A stretch of 51,559 nucleotides of DNA from Trichodesmium erythraeum GBRTRLIN201 (GTDB taxonomy: Bacteria > Cyanobacteriota > Cyanobacteriia > Cyanobacteriales > Microcoleaceae). The DNA lies in NCBI GenBank assembly GCA_018457135.1, contig JAGGDU010000231.1, positions 1,798 to 53,356 on the forward strand. The letters are read 5' to 3'. This document shows positions 1 to 9,337 of this stretch, piece by piece (the first letter of the stretch is position 1; every line of letters begins with the position of its first letter). The position numbers and the translations under genes were made by a program. Under the pieces are notes generated by a model. The model was not told the DNA's origin. It ran no database searches and saw only the letters and a list, made by a program, of their open reading frames with translations.

Positions 1-264
1 AAGTCGTCAAATAAAATTAGATGGGAAAGAATTAGAAAAAGATATAAAACCAAATTTTAATCATGTCTTACAGTTTAGACTTAAGAAAAACAGTAATAAA
101 TTTTGTAGAAAATGTTGGTTGCTTACTGAAGTAGCTCATATATTTGGGATAGGAATAGCTTCGATATATAGATGGTTATCTCCCCCAAATTTGGAAGTTA
201 CTAAGGTAAAAGTCGTCAAATAAAATTAGATGGGAAAGAATTAGAAAAAGATATAAAACCAAAT
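1..264 (+). repeat. 55-bp direct repeat inside the transposase relic
   Basis: Positions 1-55 and 210-264 are identical as read (both begin AAGTCGTCAAATAAAATTAG). In the frame of the first copy the sequence reads SRQIKLDGKELEKDIKPN. The second copy follows directly after a residual coding stretch, ends its frame with a stop and is followed by unrelated bases. This is an internal segmental duplication that helped break the transposase. Confidence 0.9.
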
Positions 265-926
265 AAATAATAGCTCATTAGCAGACATATCTAAAAAATT
301 TGTAGTTAATCCTACACCTATATTTTATGGTTTTAAAAAAATTAAATTTCCTTCAAAAAAAACAACTTCGTTATAGAGAAATAAATAGAGAAGAAAGAAT
401 AAAATATTATCAGAAACTACGAAATTGTATCAAAAAATTGGAAGTAAAAGCCTTGTCTTGATTTATAAACTAGAATTTGAAGATAATCAAGACTGTATTT
501 ATGCCTGGTTAAAAAAAATGAAAAAAGTTGATAGTGAGCCAGAAAAAGAACGAGGAAAAATAGAAAATTTAGTAGCCTGAAGAATAAAAAAAGAAAAAGA
601 TTTAATGGTACCAATTATATTTAAAGTCAGCCTAAATGCCGTGGGATATAAACAATAGTTAAATGAATATTTATTGCCATCATTAAAAATTCCCAGTGTA
701 CTAATTATAGAGAATTAACCAATTCATAGAAAAAAGGTTATTAGAGAATTAGTAGAAGCAGGAGATCATCAATTATTATTTTTGCCAAAATACTCTCTTC
801 ATTTAAATGGCAAAGAACATGATTTTAATGCATTAATAAAGAGATAGAATGTATTCACCTATCAACATATCTCTTGATGAAATTATTCGTAATTATTGTG
901 CCAAAGAGTGTCTAATTCTTATTTAA
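1..926 (+). pseudogene. Decayed IS630-family transposase (left end cut by window)
   Basis: No intact frame exists, but transposase-like pieces follow in the expected order. Near 130-185 is a helix-turn-helix-like stretch (EVAHIFGIGIASIYRWL). Near 365-420 is LRYREINREERIKYYQ. Near 700-735 LIIENxPIHRKKV resembles the IS630 DNxxxHR catalytic block with D changed to E and a stop after N. Near 780-812 LPKYSLHLN resembles LPPYSPDLNPIE. The tail SLDEIIRNYCA ends with TAA at 924-926 after a frameshift near 845. Several stops and frameshifts interrupt it, so it cannot encode an active transposase. Family assignment is from motif memory; no terminal inverted repeats could be fixed because the left end lies outside the window. 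Confidence 0.7.
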
Positions 927-1173
927 AATGACTATAAGTTTATATATACTAATATAGTTATACTTATCAAGCCTAAATGATTATAGTGGAATTAGATTAT
1001 AAGAGTCACTTTTGGTGTATAATTAGTTCCCTAAATAACCGAATTCAAACTCTCTTTTGCCTAACCGCTGAAGCTTTTCATTAAGGACCAATGTCAGTAT
1101 AGTAGACTTTATAATATAAACTTAGTTGCTAAAATTTATTTATACCTATACCACTATATTTAATAGAATTTAT

Positions 1174-2367
1174 TCAGAATATACTGGTATTAACTCGTCC
1201 TTTCCAATAACCGCCTCGCCCTCGCCAGTGTCGCCAAGCTGAATCTATTGTGATTAATATATAAATCAAAGCAACAGTGGGTAAGCTCATGGCATATATT
1301 GGTGAAAGTCCATAAAATCTAATAATAGGTAAGTAAGCTAAAAATATTAATAATCTTGCTAAGATCGCGATCACTACTACTGGCCACCAACCAAAAATAA
1401 CTCCCAAAATTATTCCTAATGAGGGAATTAAATAAACTAATTTCATTCCTATTACTGTTACTAATAACAAGAATGGAGAATAATTTAACTGAGTAAAAGC
1501 AGTACGAGCTACCATATTCCAAATACTCATTAAATCAGGATAAGAACGTCGGCTTTTCGTATCATTAGTTAGCCCTAACCAGATATTTTTATTTGTGGAT
1601 TTTTGTTTAACTATTTTAGCTAAATTACAATCATCTATTAAAGCATTTTTAATAACCTCTATTCCTCCAACTTGATCTAAATTTTTATGACGAACTAATA
1701 TGCAACCTCCAGCAGCAGCTGCAGTAGTATTTTGGGGATTATTTACCCATTTAAATGGATATAACTTTTGAAAGAAAAATACAAATGCGGGAATCATTAA
1801 TTTCTCGGCTATTGTTTCGCATTGTAGTTTTACCATTAAAGAAACTAAGGCTAAATTTTCTTGTTCTGCTTTGACAACAAGTTGGCGAATATTAGTAGGG
1901 AAATGTTCAATATCTGCATCTGTTAATAGAAAATAATCTGGGGCTGGAGTTTGTTTTTTTGCATAGTTAATTCCTTCATTAATTGCCCATAGTTTTCCTG
2001 TCCAATTACTAGGTAAATCTGCTGCTGAAATAACTTCTAGCTTTGTAGAATTATGACCTTGTTGAGCCAAAGAATTCGCTATATTGATTGTATTATCTTT
2101 ACTGTGATCATCTACTAATATTATTTTTAATATCCCTGAATAATCTTGATTTAATAAAGAATTTAGGGTAATTTTTAGTAATTTTTCTTCATTTCTAGCA
2201 GGAATTATCACATAAATTGATGGCAAATTTTCCGTATTCTCAATTTTTGTTTTTGATTTTGATAATAGTTGTTGGTTTGCCAGCCAAAAATTACCGCGAA
2301 ATATTAATAAGTATATCCATATTATGAAGTTAGAAATTACTGTTATTAAGAGAAATTTTTGGAACAT
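1174..2367 (-). CDS. hpnB: Glycosyltransferase family 2, hopene-associated HpnB type
   Basis: A 397-residue membrane GT2 enzyme. An N-terminal membrane segment (about residues 5-23) leads into a GT-A domain that opens with IYVIIPARNE (51-60). Nucleotide-sugar motifs are VDDHS (85-89) and the DAD metal site (150-152). IDDCNLA (244-250) supplies the acidic catalytic region, and further hydrophobic helices lie after residue 300. This order and the NWTGKLWA motif near 121 fit HpnB proteins, which are found with hopanoid genes; the exact sugar transfer is not established for the family. No hopanoid cyclase gene is nearby, so the functional link rests on similarity alone. The start ATG follows two residues of minus-strand AT-rich leader without a clear Shine-Dalgarno. 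The gene stands alone on this strand. Confidence 0.8.
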   Translation of the reverse strand: MFQKFLLITVISNFIIWIYLLIFRGNFWLANQQLLSKSKTKIENTENLPSIYVIIPARNEEKLLKITLNSLLNQDYSGILKIILVDDHSKDNTINIANSLAQQGHNSTKLEVISAADLPSNWTGKLWAINEGINYAKKQTPAPDYFLLTDADIEHFPTNIRQLVVKAEQENLALVSLMVKLQCETIAEKLMIPAFVFFFQKLYPFKWVNNPQNTTAAAAGGCILVRHKNLDQVGGIEVIKNALIDDCNLAKIVKQKSTNKNIWLGLTNDTKSRRSYPDLMSIWNMVARTAFTQLNYSPFLLLVTVIGMKLVYLIPSLGIILGVIFGWWPVVVIAILARLLIFLAYLPIIRFYGLSPIYAMSLPTVALIYILITIDSAWRHWRGRGGYWKGRVNTSIF

Positions 2368-3024
2368 AAAAAAAACATAATTTTACAATAGATAAATGCA
2401 TTTATGCAGGGCAAATATACATTGTTAATAAACCGGTTGTAATTATCAATAAATCATGGTTTATTGTACTTGTTAACAATAGACTTTTCCAATATAGTGT
2501 TTATTTAATTTTAAAAAACTAACTATAGTAGTCAGAAATTTTATATGAGTTTGCCCTGTGTATTAATACTATTAAGAAATAGAACTTGACAACATTTTAC
2601 ATAGGTTCAAGGTGACCATAACCGAGGATAGTTCAACTAGAAAAGTATTTTTTTCTTTCTTAGAAATCTATAGAAAAAAATGATATCTATGTGAGTAAAC
2701 TAGTCAAAAGTAGTTTATTCAAATTATTTCAAGATATCAAATATAATAAAGATTTGAACGATACATTGAACATTTTACCCAAAGTAGCTGGTAACTCCGT
2801 CTTTGATAGAAAGCTGGTCAAGAGGCTTGTAGTTAGTTATAGAAAATTCAAGCCCCACAAAACTTTAGTATATTTGTCGACAAAATTATTAATTTACCCC
2901 GAATAACTACTCAAAAATTCCAATATAAATAAAGGTAAATATATCAATAATTTTTCCTAACTCTTGAAAATTTATTGACTAATCAAAGAAAAAAGATTTT
3001 CAACTATTCCACCAGCCTAAAAAT
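2368..3024. other. AT-rich spacer between two minus-strand genes
   Basis: About 650 bp with no recognisable conserved gene, RNA or strong terminator. It contains one weak plus-strand reading frame (listed separately). It must hold the promoter of the hpnB-like gene near 2370-2450, but no clear -35/-10 pair could be chosen with confidence. Confidence 0.5.
2691..2906 (+). CDS. Possible small hypothetical protein (71 aa)
   Basis: Open frame with a GTG start, basic and without a membrane segment, signal peptide or motif I recognise. There is no Shine-Dalgarno before the GTG and the frame sits alone in a long spacer. It may be a chance frame in AT-rich DNA or the remnant of a longer gene. Listed only because nothing else explains the stretch. 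Confidence 0.2.
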   Translation: MSKLVKSSLFKLFQDIKYNKDLNDTLNILPKVAGNSVFDRKLVKRLVVSYRKFKPHKTLVYLSTKLLIYPE

Positions 3025-4959
3025 CTAAAGATTCATAATTTCTAGCTCCTCTAAATTATCAGCAGGTGTAAATCCAAATACACGAGAGTAAAAGTAAAAT
3101 TCTCCATCCAAAGCACGTTTAATATTCTCGGAACTACGAAAACCATGTTGTTCTCCTTCAAAAGCAACATAAGCCACTGGCAATCCTTTTTTCTGTAAAA
3201 CTTCTACCATTTTCTCTGCTTGATTTGGTGGTACAATTTTATCTTCTAATCCTTGGAAAAAAATTACAGGGCAAGACAAACTCTCAGTAAAATTAATTGG
3301 CGATCGCTGTTTATAAATCTCTTTTTTCTCAGGATAAGGTCCTATTAATCCATCTAAATAACGGGATTCAAACTTATGAGTATCTGTTGCTAAAGCCTCT
3401 AAATCACTAACTCCATAATAACTTGCTCCTGCTTTAAATACATCCTTAAAAGTTAAGGCACATAAAGTAGTATAACCTCCAGCACTACCACCAGAAATAG
3501 CCATGCGATTACTATCTACTAATCCCTGTTTAGCTAAATATTGAGCTCCATTTACACAATCATCAACATCAACAATACCCCAACTATTTTTGAGTCTTTG
3601 CCGATACTCTCTTCCATATCCAGTACTACCTCCATAATTAACATCAAGTAAAGCAAAACCACGACTTGTCCAATATTGAATTTTTAAGCTTAAACTACCA
3701 GAAGTTGCTGCTGTTGGACCACCATGACTTTTAACTAAAAGAGGTGGTTTTTCTCCTAAAGGTTCTGTGTAATCTTTGTTAGTCGGCGGGTAAAATAAAC
3801 CATAAGCAGTCTTACCATTTTCTGTAGGAAATTCTATTGTTTTAGGAATAGATAAATAACCAGAATCAATTTTTAAATCTGTAGAACGTTTTAAAATATT
3901 AATATCACCTGTAGATAGATTTATTTGTATAATTGAACTAGCTTCTGTGGGGGAACTTCCCAAAAAACAAACTTTGTTATTTTTTGCTGTTAAATAACTA
4001 ATAGAAGTGAATGGTATTTCTATTTTCTGTAGATGTTTTTTAGTAGTATCAATAGTTGCCAAATTACAAATTCCATTTTGAGAAAAAGTGCAGAGGATTT
4101 TGTTAGCTTCTGTAAATGTATAAGTAGACATTCCAAATAACCATTGTGGCACTCCAAACTCAGCATTTAAAGAATACAATATATCTAAATTTACCTTGTC
4201 AGTAATTCCTGAAACTTGATAAATATTCCACCATAAAGAGCGATCGCTCACAAAACATAACATTCCATCTGGTGACCACTGGGGTTGAAAAATTGATTCT
4301 TCTTTTCCTCCAGCCACGAACTTATTTTCATCTAATAAACCATCTGTATTCACCTGAGCCACCCATAACTCTGTACCATCCCAAGGCATATTTGGATGAT
4401 TCCAACTAATCCAGCAAAGCGTGGAACCATCAGGACTTAAACGTGGTGAGGCATAAAAATCATAACCCTCTGCTAATACCTGGATATCTTCTCCATTTTT
4501 GAGGTTAATGCTAACTATCCTATTAGTAGGCTCCCCATCCTTTGTATGATCTTCTTGAACACAAATTAGGCGATCGCGCTGTTTATCTATTACTGCATCA
4601 GCATAACGTAGGTCTGCTGATGGGGTTAAAGGTTGAGGTTCTGTACCTGGTGTTTGGCGATAAAGACGTTGGTCCTTGAAATTAGAAAAATATATCGTAT
4701 CATCTGCCACTAAGAAGGATCCACCGCCGTATTCATGGACGCGGGTGCGTACATTAAAAGGTGAAGGAGTAATATCAGTTGTCTTTCCATCTGGAGTATA
4801 GCGCACAATTACATTTCGTCCACCCTCTGAAGGTCGTCCTTCAATCCAGTAAACATTATTACCATCAATGGTGATACTACTAAGTCCAATTGCCCCGGAT
4901 AGAATTAAGTCAGTAGTTATGGGAGAGTTCCAAGAACCTAATGGTGCTATTTGTGTCAT
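3025..4959 (-). CDS. S9-family prolyl oligopeptidase-like peptidase
   Basis: A 644-residue serine peptidase of the prolyl oligopeptidase/acylaminoacyl-peptidase clan. The N-terminal two thirds looks like a beta-propeller (repeats such as LSPDGSTLCW and WSPDGMLCFV). The C-terminal alpha/beta-hydrolase domain carries the nucleophile elbow GGSAGGY with Ser492, Asp573 in GLEDKIVP and His605 in GEQHGF, so the full catalytic triad is present. The upstream KSHGGPT block supplies the oxyanion-hole region. There is no signal peptide, so it is probably cytoplasmic and trims short or N-blocked peptides; substrate is unknown. Length is normal for the family. It starts with MTQIAPLGSW at an ATG with a weak upstream AGGATGA. 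It is transcribed toward hpnB but separated by 650 bp, so it is likely monocistronic. Confidence 0.9.
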   Translation of the reverse strand: MTQIAPLGSWNSPITTDLILSGAIGLSSITIDGNNVYWIEGRPSEGGRNVIVRYTPDGKTTDITPSPFNVRTRVHEYGGGSFLVADDTIYFSNFKDQRLYRQTPGTEPQPLTPSADLRYADAVIDKQRDRLICVQEDHTKDGEPTNRIVSINLKNGEDIQVLAEGYDFYASPRLSPDGSTLCWISWNHPNMPWDGTELWVAQVNTDGLLDENKFVAGGKEESIFQPQWSPDGMLCFVSDRSLWWNIYQVSGITDKVNLDILYSLNAEFGVPQWLFGMSTYTFTEANKILCTFSQNGICNLATIDTTKKHLQKIEIPFTSISYLTAKNNKVCFLGSSPTEASSIIQINLSTGDINILKRSTDLKIDSGYLSIPKTIEFPTENGKTAYGLFYPPTNKDYTEPLGEKPPLLVKSHGGPTAATSGSLSLKIQYWTSRGFALLDVNYGGSTGYGREYRQRLKNSWGIVDVDDCVNGAQYLAKQGLVDSNRMAISGGSAGGYTTLCALTFKDVFKAGASYYGVSDLEALATDTHKFESRYLDGLIGPYPEKKEIYKQRSPINFTESLSCPVIFFQGLEDKIVPPNQAEKMVEVLQKKGLPVAYVAFEGEQHGFRSSENIKRALDGEFYFYSRVFGFTPADNLEELEIMNL

Positions 4960-5405
4960 AGTTAGGATGAATATATACTAAAGTACCCACTTAAATTTTG
5001 TCATTTTTTTAATTGTGTCATTGTCAATTGTTAAGTCCTAAATATTTCATTTGATTTAATATTTATTAAAAAATACCAATTAAGAAGATAGGATTCAAGT
5101 TATATTAATTACTATGCATTAATATCATAAATATCATAGTTAAGTAGGCAGGCAAAATCTAAATATTCCTCCTCGTACTCTACTACCCTATTTTACAACT
5201 ATTTTTGCCTACCTACTTAAATATAAATCTAACTTTAAGAAGTATACAAAAATAAGGAATTTAAATTAATGTACTTAAGAAATATATATCTAAATAGTTT
5301 TTCATACCTCAAATATATACCAAAAACTTTGACATTCAATGCCCTCCAGAACAGCGCACATGGAGAAAAATTTCCCAGAAAATTCCCCAGAAAATTAGAG
5401 CCCTT
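4960..5405. other. Divergent intergenic region with foldback element
   Basis: This lies between the minus-strand peptidase and the plus-strand operon, so both promoters should be here. It contains the inverted repeat at 5140-5220. The frame of the DUF3326-like pseudogene stays open upstream of 5406, so its real start may lie a little inside this region. No other coding signal was seen. Confidence 0.5.
5140..5220. repeat. 18-bp inverted repeat (MITE-like foldback)
   Basis: The left arm 5140-5157 (TTAAGTAGGCAGGCAAAA) and right arm 5203-5220 are inverted copies with one mismatch in 18 bp, separated by 45 bp. Read from the minus strand the mismatch becomes a G-U pair. It is too far from any gene end and lacks a U-run for a standard terminator. 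A small non-autonomous foldback element or a regulatory hairpin of the divergent region are the main options. Confidence 0.75.
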
Positions 5406-6626
5406 GCCTTGCCTAGTATTCCTATTCGCTTGATTTTAACGAAAGTTGAAGATGATACTCTCACTTTTGAATCAAGTTTCATTGATACTGAGAGAAAGCC
5501 GGTTTAGCCATCATTACTAGACATTAATATTCGTCAACGGGTTTCTAACCAACCTTTTGTGGCAGTTAGTATTATTCCTACAGGAGTAAGAGCTGAAATA
5601 GGAGGTTTTGCCGGAGATGCTACTCCTAGTACTAATCTTTTAGCAACTGCTTGTGACTATCTAATCACTAATCCCAATGCAGTTACAGCATCAGATATCT
5701 ATTTCGCTCAGGATAATGTTCTGTACCTAGAAGGTAATTTAATCTGTCAGTTGCTCCTGGGCAATATTGGGGTAATTCCAGAAAAGCGCAAAAATATTGC
5801 AGCAATTATCGAAAAGCCCAAAGATGAAAGATTTTTAAATAATGTTCTGAATGCTCTCAATGGCTTGCGTGCTGTAGGAGGTATTAATATTGACCCTGTA
5901 GTGGTAACAGGTGGTCCTGTTGAAACTGAATGTACCTATTCCCAGTATGGAAATGCTTCCGGGGAATTTAAAGGGATGGACGAGTTGATGAAGGCTTTGG
6001 ATGTAGTGGAAAAATCTGATGTTAGGGCAGTAGCTTTAATGACCACTTTGCAAGTAGATGACAAAGTACGTCAAGCTTAATACCGAGGAGAATCTATTGC
6101 CAATCCCTGGGGTGGTGCAGAAGCAATTCTGACCCACATGACTACTAATTTCTATCCTTTTACTGCTGCCCATGCTCCCTTGTTATTGGAGTGGGAACAT
6201 ACAGGATTTGGTAAATTAGTAGATCCTAGGGATGGAGCCGAATTAATTTCCAGTGCTTATGTTTGTTCTCCTCTAAATGGTTTAATCAATTCTCCTCGCC
6301 CGGTAAAATTTGATACTCCTTTAGCAGCAGGTGAAACTAGGATATCTGTTGAAAATATTTCCGCAGTGGTAATGCCAGAAACAACTGTAGGAAATATACC
6401 TTTCTTAGCGTCTTTAGACCAAGGGGTTCCTATAATCTTAGTGAAAGATAATACTACGAATTACGATATTACTCCTGAAAAATTACAAATTGAAACTCAG
6501 GGGCATAAAATATATCGTGTAAATAGCTATATGGAAGCGACAGGATTACTGTTAGCTTTACGGAATGGGATTACGATAGAAAGTACAATTCGCCCCATAC
6601 CACAACTTAAGCCAATTTTGCTGTAA
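5406..6626 (+). pseudogene. DUF3326-like protein, broken by two in-frame stops
   Basis: One continuous frame of about 400 codons is interrupted by TAG at 5505-5507 and TAA at 6078-6080. Coding similarity continues without a shift across both stops: ERKPV-stop-PSLLDIN and KVRQA-stop-YRGESIANPWGGAEA. The core VSIIPTGVRAEIGGFAGDAT and NVLYLEGNLICQLLLG matches my memory of cyanobacterial DUF3326 proteins, whose function is unknown. The N-terminus is uncertain because the frame stays open upstream. Both stops could come from glutamine codons by single C-to-T changes, which suggests recent loss. Pieces could be translated separately from GTG 5559 or ATG 6138, but neither has a Shine-Dalgarno. It heads a tight operon; the next gene begins 4 bp after its stop. 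Confidence 0.65.
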
Positions 6627-6630
6627 ATTG

Positions 6631-7953
6631 ATGAATCAAGTATCTTCTACCTATAAGCTGATTGCATCCCACAATCAGGATATTCAGATTAGCCTCTATA
6701 CTCCTGCTCATCAAGGTATTAAAAGTAATGGTCATCGTCTGAGTGCAGAAATTTACCAATATGATGCACCATTTCTGACTCGTCCTCGTACTGAAAATAT
6801 AGAGAAGCATTTCTCTAAGCTGTATGGTACAAAACATACTTTCTGGCTCACAGCAGGAGGTAGTCAAGGAGTTTTAACCACTTGTGCTTTACTAGGTACT
6901 CAGTATAAAAAAGTGGCGATCGCCCTCAATAGTCATATTTCCACTATAAACGGCATCATCTTAGCAGGATTAGAGCCTTATTTTATTGATTCTGAGTCGC
7001 TGATGCCTACTACTGATGAGGTAATTACGGCTTTAGAAACGAGTGGCGTATCAGCACTGTTACTAACTCATCCAAGTTATGAAGGGGTAACTATCGAGCT
7101 TGCCACCATCGCTAATTATTGTCAGAAGCATGGGATAGCTCTAGCAGTAGATGAAGCTCACGGTAGTCATTTTCCCTTTCTTGACGAACAATGGCAATCG
7201 GCAATTAGTGTTGGTGCAGATATAGTTTCCCATAGTATGCACAAATATGCCGGAAGTTTAGTACAAACTGGTTTGTTACATTTACCTAAATCTTCCCAGT
7301 TTAGCACCGAACAAGTGATGGGGGTTTTACCTTTGTTTGAAACTACTACCCGCAGTAATTTGTTGATGCTGAGTCTTGAAGATGCTATTAAAAGGGGGTA
7401 TTCTGAATCAGGCAAGGCTTTATTTGACAAAGCTATTCAAGAGTGCGACCTCCTGCGTAGTCAGTTAGATAGTTATGGTCAGGTTTTAACTTACGATCCT
7501 CAAGTTACCGATCCTCTGAAAATTTATTTAAAGAGCGATCGCATGACAGGGGAAGAGTTAGCAGAATTTTTGTATGAATATGGCATAGATGGGGAATTTG
7601 CAGGAGAGGAGGGATTATTATTAATTTTCTCTTTTCATCACAATCCACAGGATTTCCAATTTATGCGGGAAACTCTGGCTAAAGTTGTAGCAATTTTGAG
7701 GGAAAAACCCATAAAACAGATTGTACCTGACAGTTACTTTTCCCGTCGCCCTCAAATAAATACTTTACCTAAAGATGCTTTCTTTTGCCGGAAAGAAAAG
7801 TTACCCATTGGGGAAGTATTAGGTAAAATTAGTAGTTGTTGGATTAAGAAAGTTCCCCCAGGGAGTCCGATTTTGATACCAGGAGAAGAAGTAACTAATT
7901 GGCACATAGAACGTTTATCTCCTGATACTGTTGTTGAAGTAGTAGGTGCGTAA
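6631..7953 (+). CDS. Orn/Lys/Arg decarboxylase-fold PLP enzyme
   Basis: A 440-residue fold-type I PLP enzyme of the Orn/Lys/Arg decarboxylase major-domain family, in the short form without the N-terminal wing domain. HSMHKYAGSL (201-210) contains the PLP-binding Lys205. DEAHGSHFPF (174-183) carries Asp174, which should pair with the pyridine nitrogen, and TAGGSQG near 74-80 forms the phosphate-binding region. The start is set at ATG 6631 rather than TTG 6628. It lies in a five-gene operon (4 bp after the DUF3326-like gene, 6 bp before a methyltransferase). Known members decarboxylate ornithine, lysine or arginine, but many cyanobacterial copies are uncharacterised. The methyltransferase/CmcI-like context suggests a specialised metabolite rather than general polyamine synthesis; that is inference. 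All key residues look intact. Confidence 0.82.
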   Translation: MNQVSSTYKLIASHNQDIQISLYTPAHQGIKSNGHRLSAEIYQYDAPFLTRPRTENIEKHFSKLYGTKHTFWLTAGGSQGVLTTCALLGTQYKKVAIALNSHISTINGIILAGLEPYFIDSESLMPTTDEVITALETSGVSALLLTHPSYEGVTIELATIANYCQKHGIALAVDEAHGSHFPFLDEQWQSAISVGADIVSHSMHKYAGSLVQTGLLHLPKSSQFSTEQVMGVLPLFETTTRSNLLMLSLEDAIKRGYSESGKALFDKAIQECDLLRSQLDSYGQVLTYDPQVTDPLKIYLKSDRMTGEELAEFLYEYGIDGEFAGEEGLLLIFSFHHNPQDFQFMRETLAKVVAILREKPIKQIVPDSYFSRRPQINTLPKDAFFCRKEKLPIGEVLGKISSCWIKKVPPGSPILIPGEEVTNWHIERLSPDTVVEVVGA

Positions 7954-7959
7954 TTAAAA

Positions 7960-8592
7960 ATGGTCGAAGAACAATCCAAAGATTTCTTAGAAGCAAGACC
8001 TTGGTTATCAGGGATTTGTGATACTCAAAGCACTGAGGAATTAAAAAATAAGTATGATGGTTGGGCTAAGACTTATGATACAGATGTCAGAAAAGATTGG
8101 TTTTTTATGCCTGGTAATATAGCAATAACATTAAGCCAACTGCTTCCTCACAAAGAAACCGCAATTCTGGATGCTGGTGCTGGAACGGGTTTAGTGGGTG
8201 AAGCTTTAGCCCAACAAGGATATACAAATATTACTGCTGTTGATTTGTCAGAAAAAATGCTGGCGATCGCTAAAGAGAGAGAAGTTTACAAGGCTCTCCA
8301 TCACTGTAATTTAGAAGATTCCCAAATTTTTAACAATTCAGTAACTTTTGATGCTATTATTGCAGCAGGAGTTTTTGCTTATGCCCATGCTGGTGTTAAG
8401 GTATTAAACAATCTATTCGGTCTTTTAAGAGAGGACGGAATTTTTTTGTTGACGATACGGGAAGACTATCGCCGTGAAATGCAGATAGCATTAGATAAAT
8501 TACCGTGGACATTAGTCAGTGAAGAAAATTTTACGATCTATGACGAAGCCAAGTTGATGTATCTTCTTGGTTTTAAAAGGGAGGGATATTAA
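7960..8592 (+). CDS. Class I SAM-dependent methyltransferase
   Basis: A 210-residue protein with a standard Rossmann SAM site: ILDAGAGTGLVGEALA (motif I, about 69-84), the acidic ITAVDLS after strand beta-2, and FDAIIAAGVFAYAH as the post-I region. The leading YDGWAKTYD motif is typical of the small WBSCR27-like/UbiE-related group. It starts 6 bp after the PLP enzyme, and its TAA overlaps the next ATG in TAATG, so it is translationally linked to both neighbours. The substrate is unknown. N- or O-methylation of an amine or acid made by the preceding decarboxylase is a reasonable guess from position only. Confidence 0.85.
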   Translation: MVEEQSKDFLEARPWLSGICDTQSTEELKNKYDGWAKTYDTDVRKDWFFMPGNIAITLSQLLPHKETAILDAGAGTGLVGEALAQQGYTNITAVDLSEKMLAIAKEREVYKALHHCNLEDSQIFNNSVTFDAIIAAGVFAYAHAGVKVLNNLFGLLREDGIFLLTIREDYRREMQIALDKLPWTLVSEENFTIYDEAKLMYLLGFKREGY

Positions 8593-9332
8593 TGAATACT
8601 AAAATTGACCAATCCACTCGATCTGAGCAAGAAACCTTGGATAATAAAAGGTTCGTTAAAATCTCCGATCGAGAAGATAGATGTGATATTCCCAAGTCGG
8701 CTTGGAGACCTCTGACAAACAATGCTTATTTACAGACTTGGAAAGGGGTGCTTTTGGAGAAAGACCCTATGCAAATAGCAGCTTATCCGATGCTGCTGCG
8801 GGAGTTACAACCGAAGACAATTATTGAACTGGGTGCGCTCAAAGGGGGAAGTGCAATTTGGTTAGCAGATCACTTAGAATTATTTGGTATTGAAGGTGAG
8901 GTTTACTGTGTTGATAATGACCTTTCTCAACTTGATGAAAAAGCTAAAACAGACTCTAGGATTAATTTTTTAGAAGGTGATTGTCGAGAAATTAATGCTG
9001 TTTTACCCACAGGGTTGCTTGTCTCACTGCCTCATCCTTGGTTAATTATAGAGGATGTTCATGATAATCTAGTTGGTATTCTTAAGCATTTTCATCACAA
9101 TGGTCTGCAAACTGGAGATTACCTGATTATCGAAGACACCAATAAGTTCATGTGGGAAGTATGGTATGATTGGGAAGACCAGGAATTAATTCAGCGAGGA
9201 GGGCGCAAGCTTGATGAATTGAGAAGCTGGTTAATGAAGCATCAAGATGAGTACTTAATCGATGCTTACTATCAAGATATTTACGGTTATAATGCTTCAA
9301 AAAATTGGAATTCTATTTTAAAAAGGATTTAA
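8592..9332 (+). CDS. CmcI-like methyltransferase (cephalosporin hydroxylase family)
   Basis: A 246-residue protein with a SAM-type fold. TIIELGALKGGSAIWLADHL (about 75-94) is motif I, VYCVDND (about 102-108) the acidic strand end, and WLIIEDVHDN and YLIIEDTNKF supply acidic residues suited to metal binding. This layout is that of the CmcI/rhamnosyl O-methyltransferase group (Pfam 'cephalosporin hydroxylase'), which despite the name are metal-dependent SAM enzymes of specialised metabolism. The start overlaps the previous stop by one base (TAATG), and the cupin gene follows 5 bp later. Two different methyltransferase folds in one operon imply two methylation steps or one methylation plus another tailoring step. 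Confidence 0.75.
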   Translation: MNTKIDQSTRSEQETLDNKRFVKISDREDRCDIPKSAWRPLTNNAYLQTWKGVLLEKDPMQIAAYPMLLRELQPKTIIELGALKGGSAIWLADHLELFGIEGEVYCVDNDLSQLDEKAKTDSRINFLEGDCREINAVLPTGLLVSLPHPWLIIEDVHDNLVGILKHFHHNGLQTGDYLIIEDTNKFMWEVWYDWEDQELIQRGGRKLDELRSWLMKHQDEYLIDAYYQDIYGYNASKNWNSILKRI

Positions 9333-9337
9333 ATAAA

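Noticed and set aside
417-614. Minus-strand 65-residue hydrophobic frame
   Set aside because: It is antisense to the IS630 relic in AT-rich DNA; its Phe/Leu content is what poly-A-rich coding DNA gives in reverse.
2600-2640. tRNA-like GGTTCAAGG motif
   Set aside because: No matching acceptor stem, D-arm or anticodon arm at the right distances.
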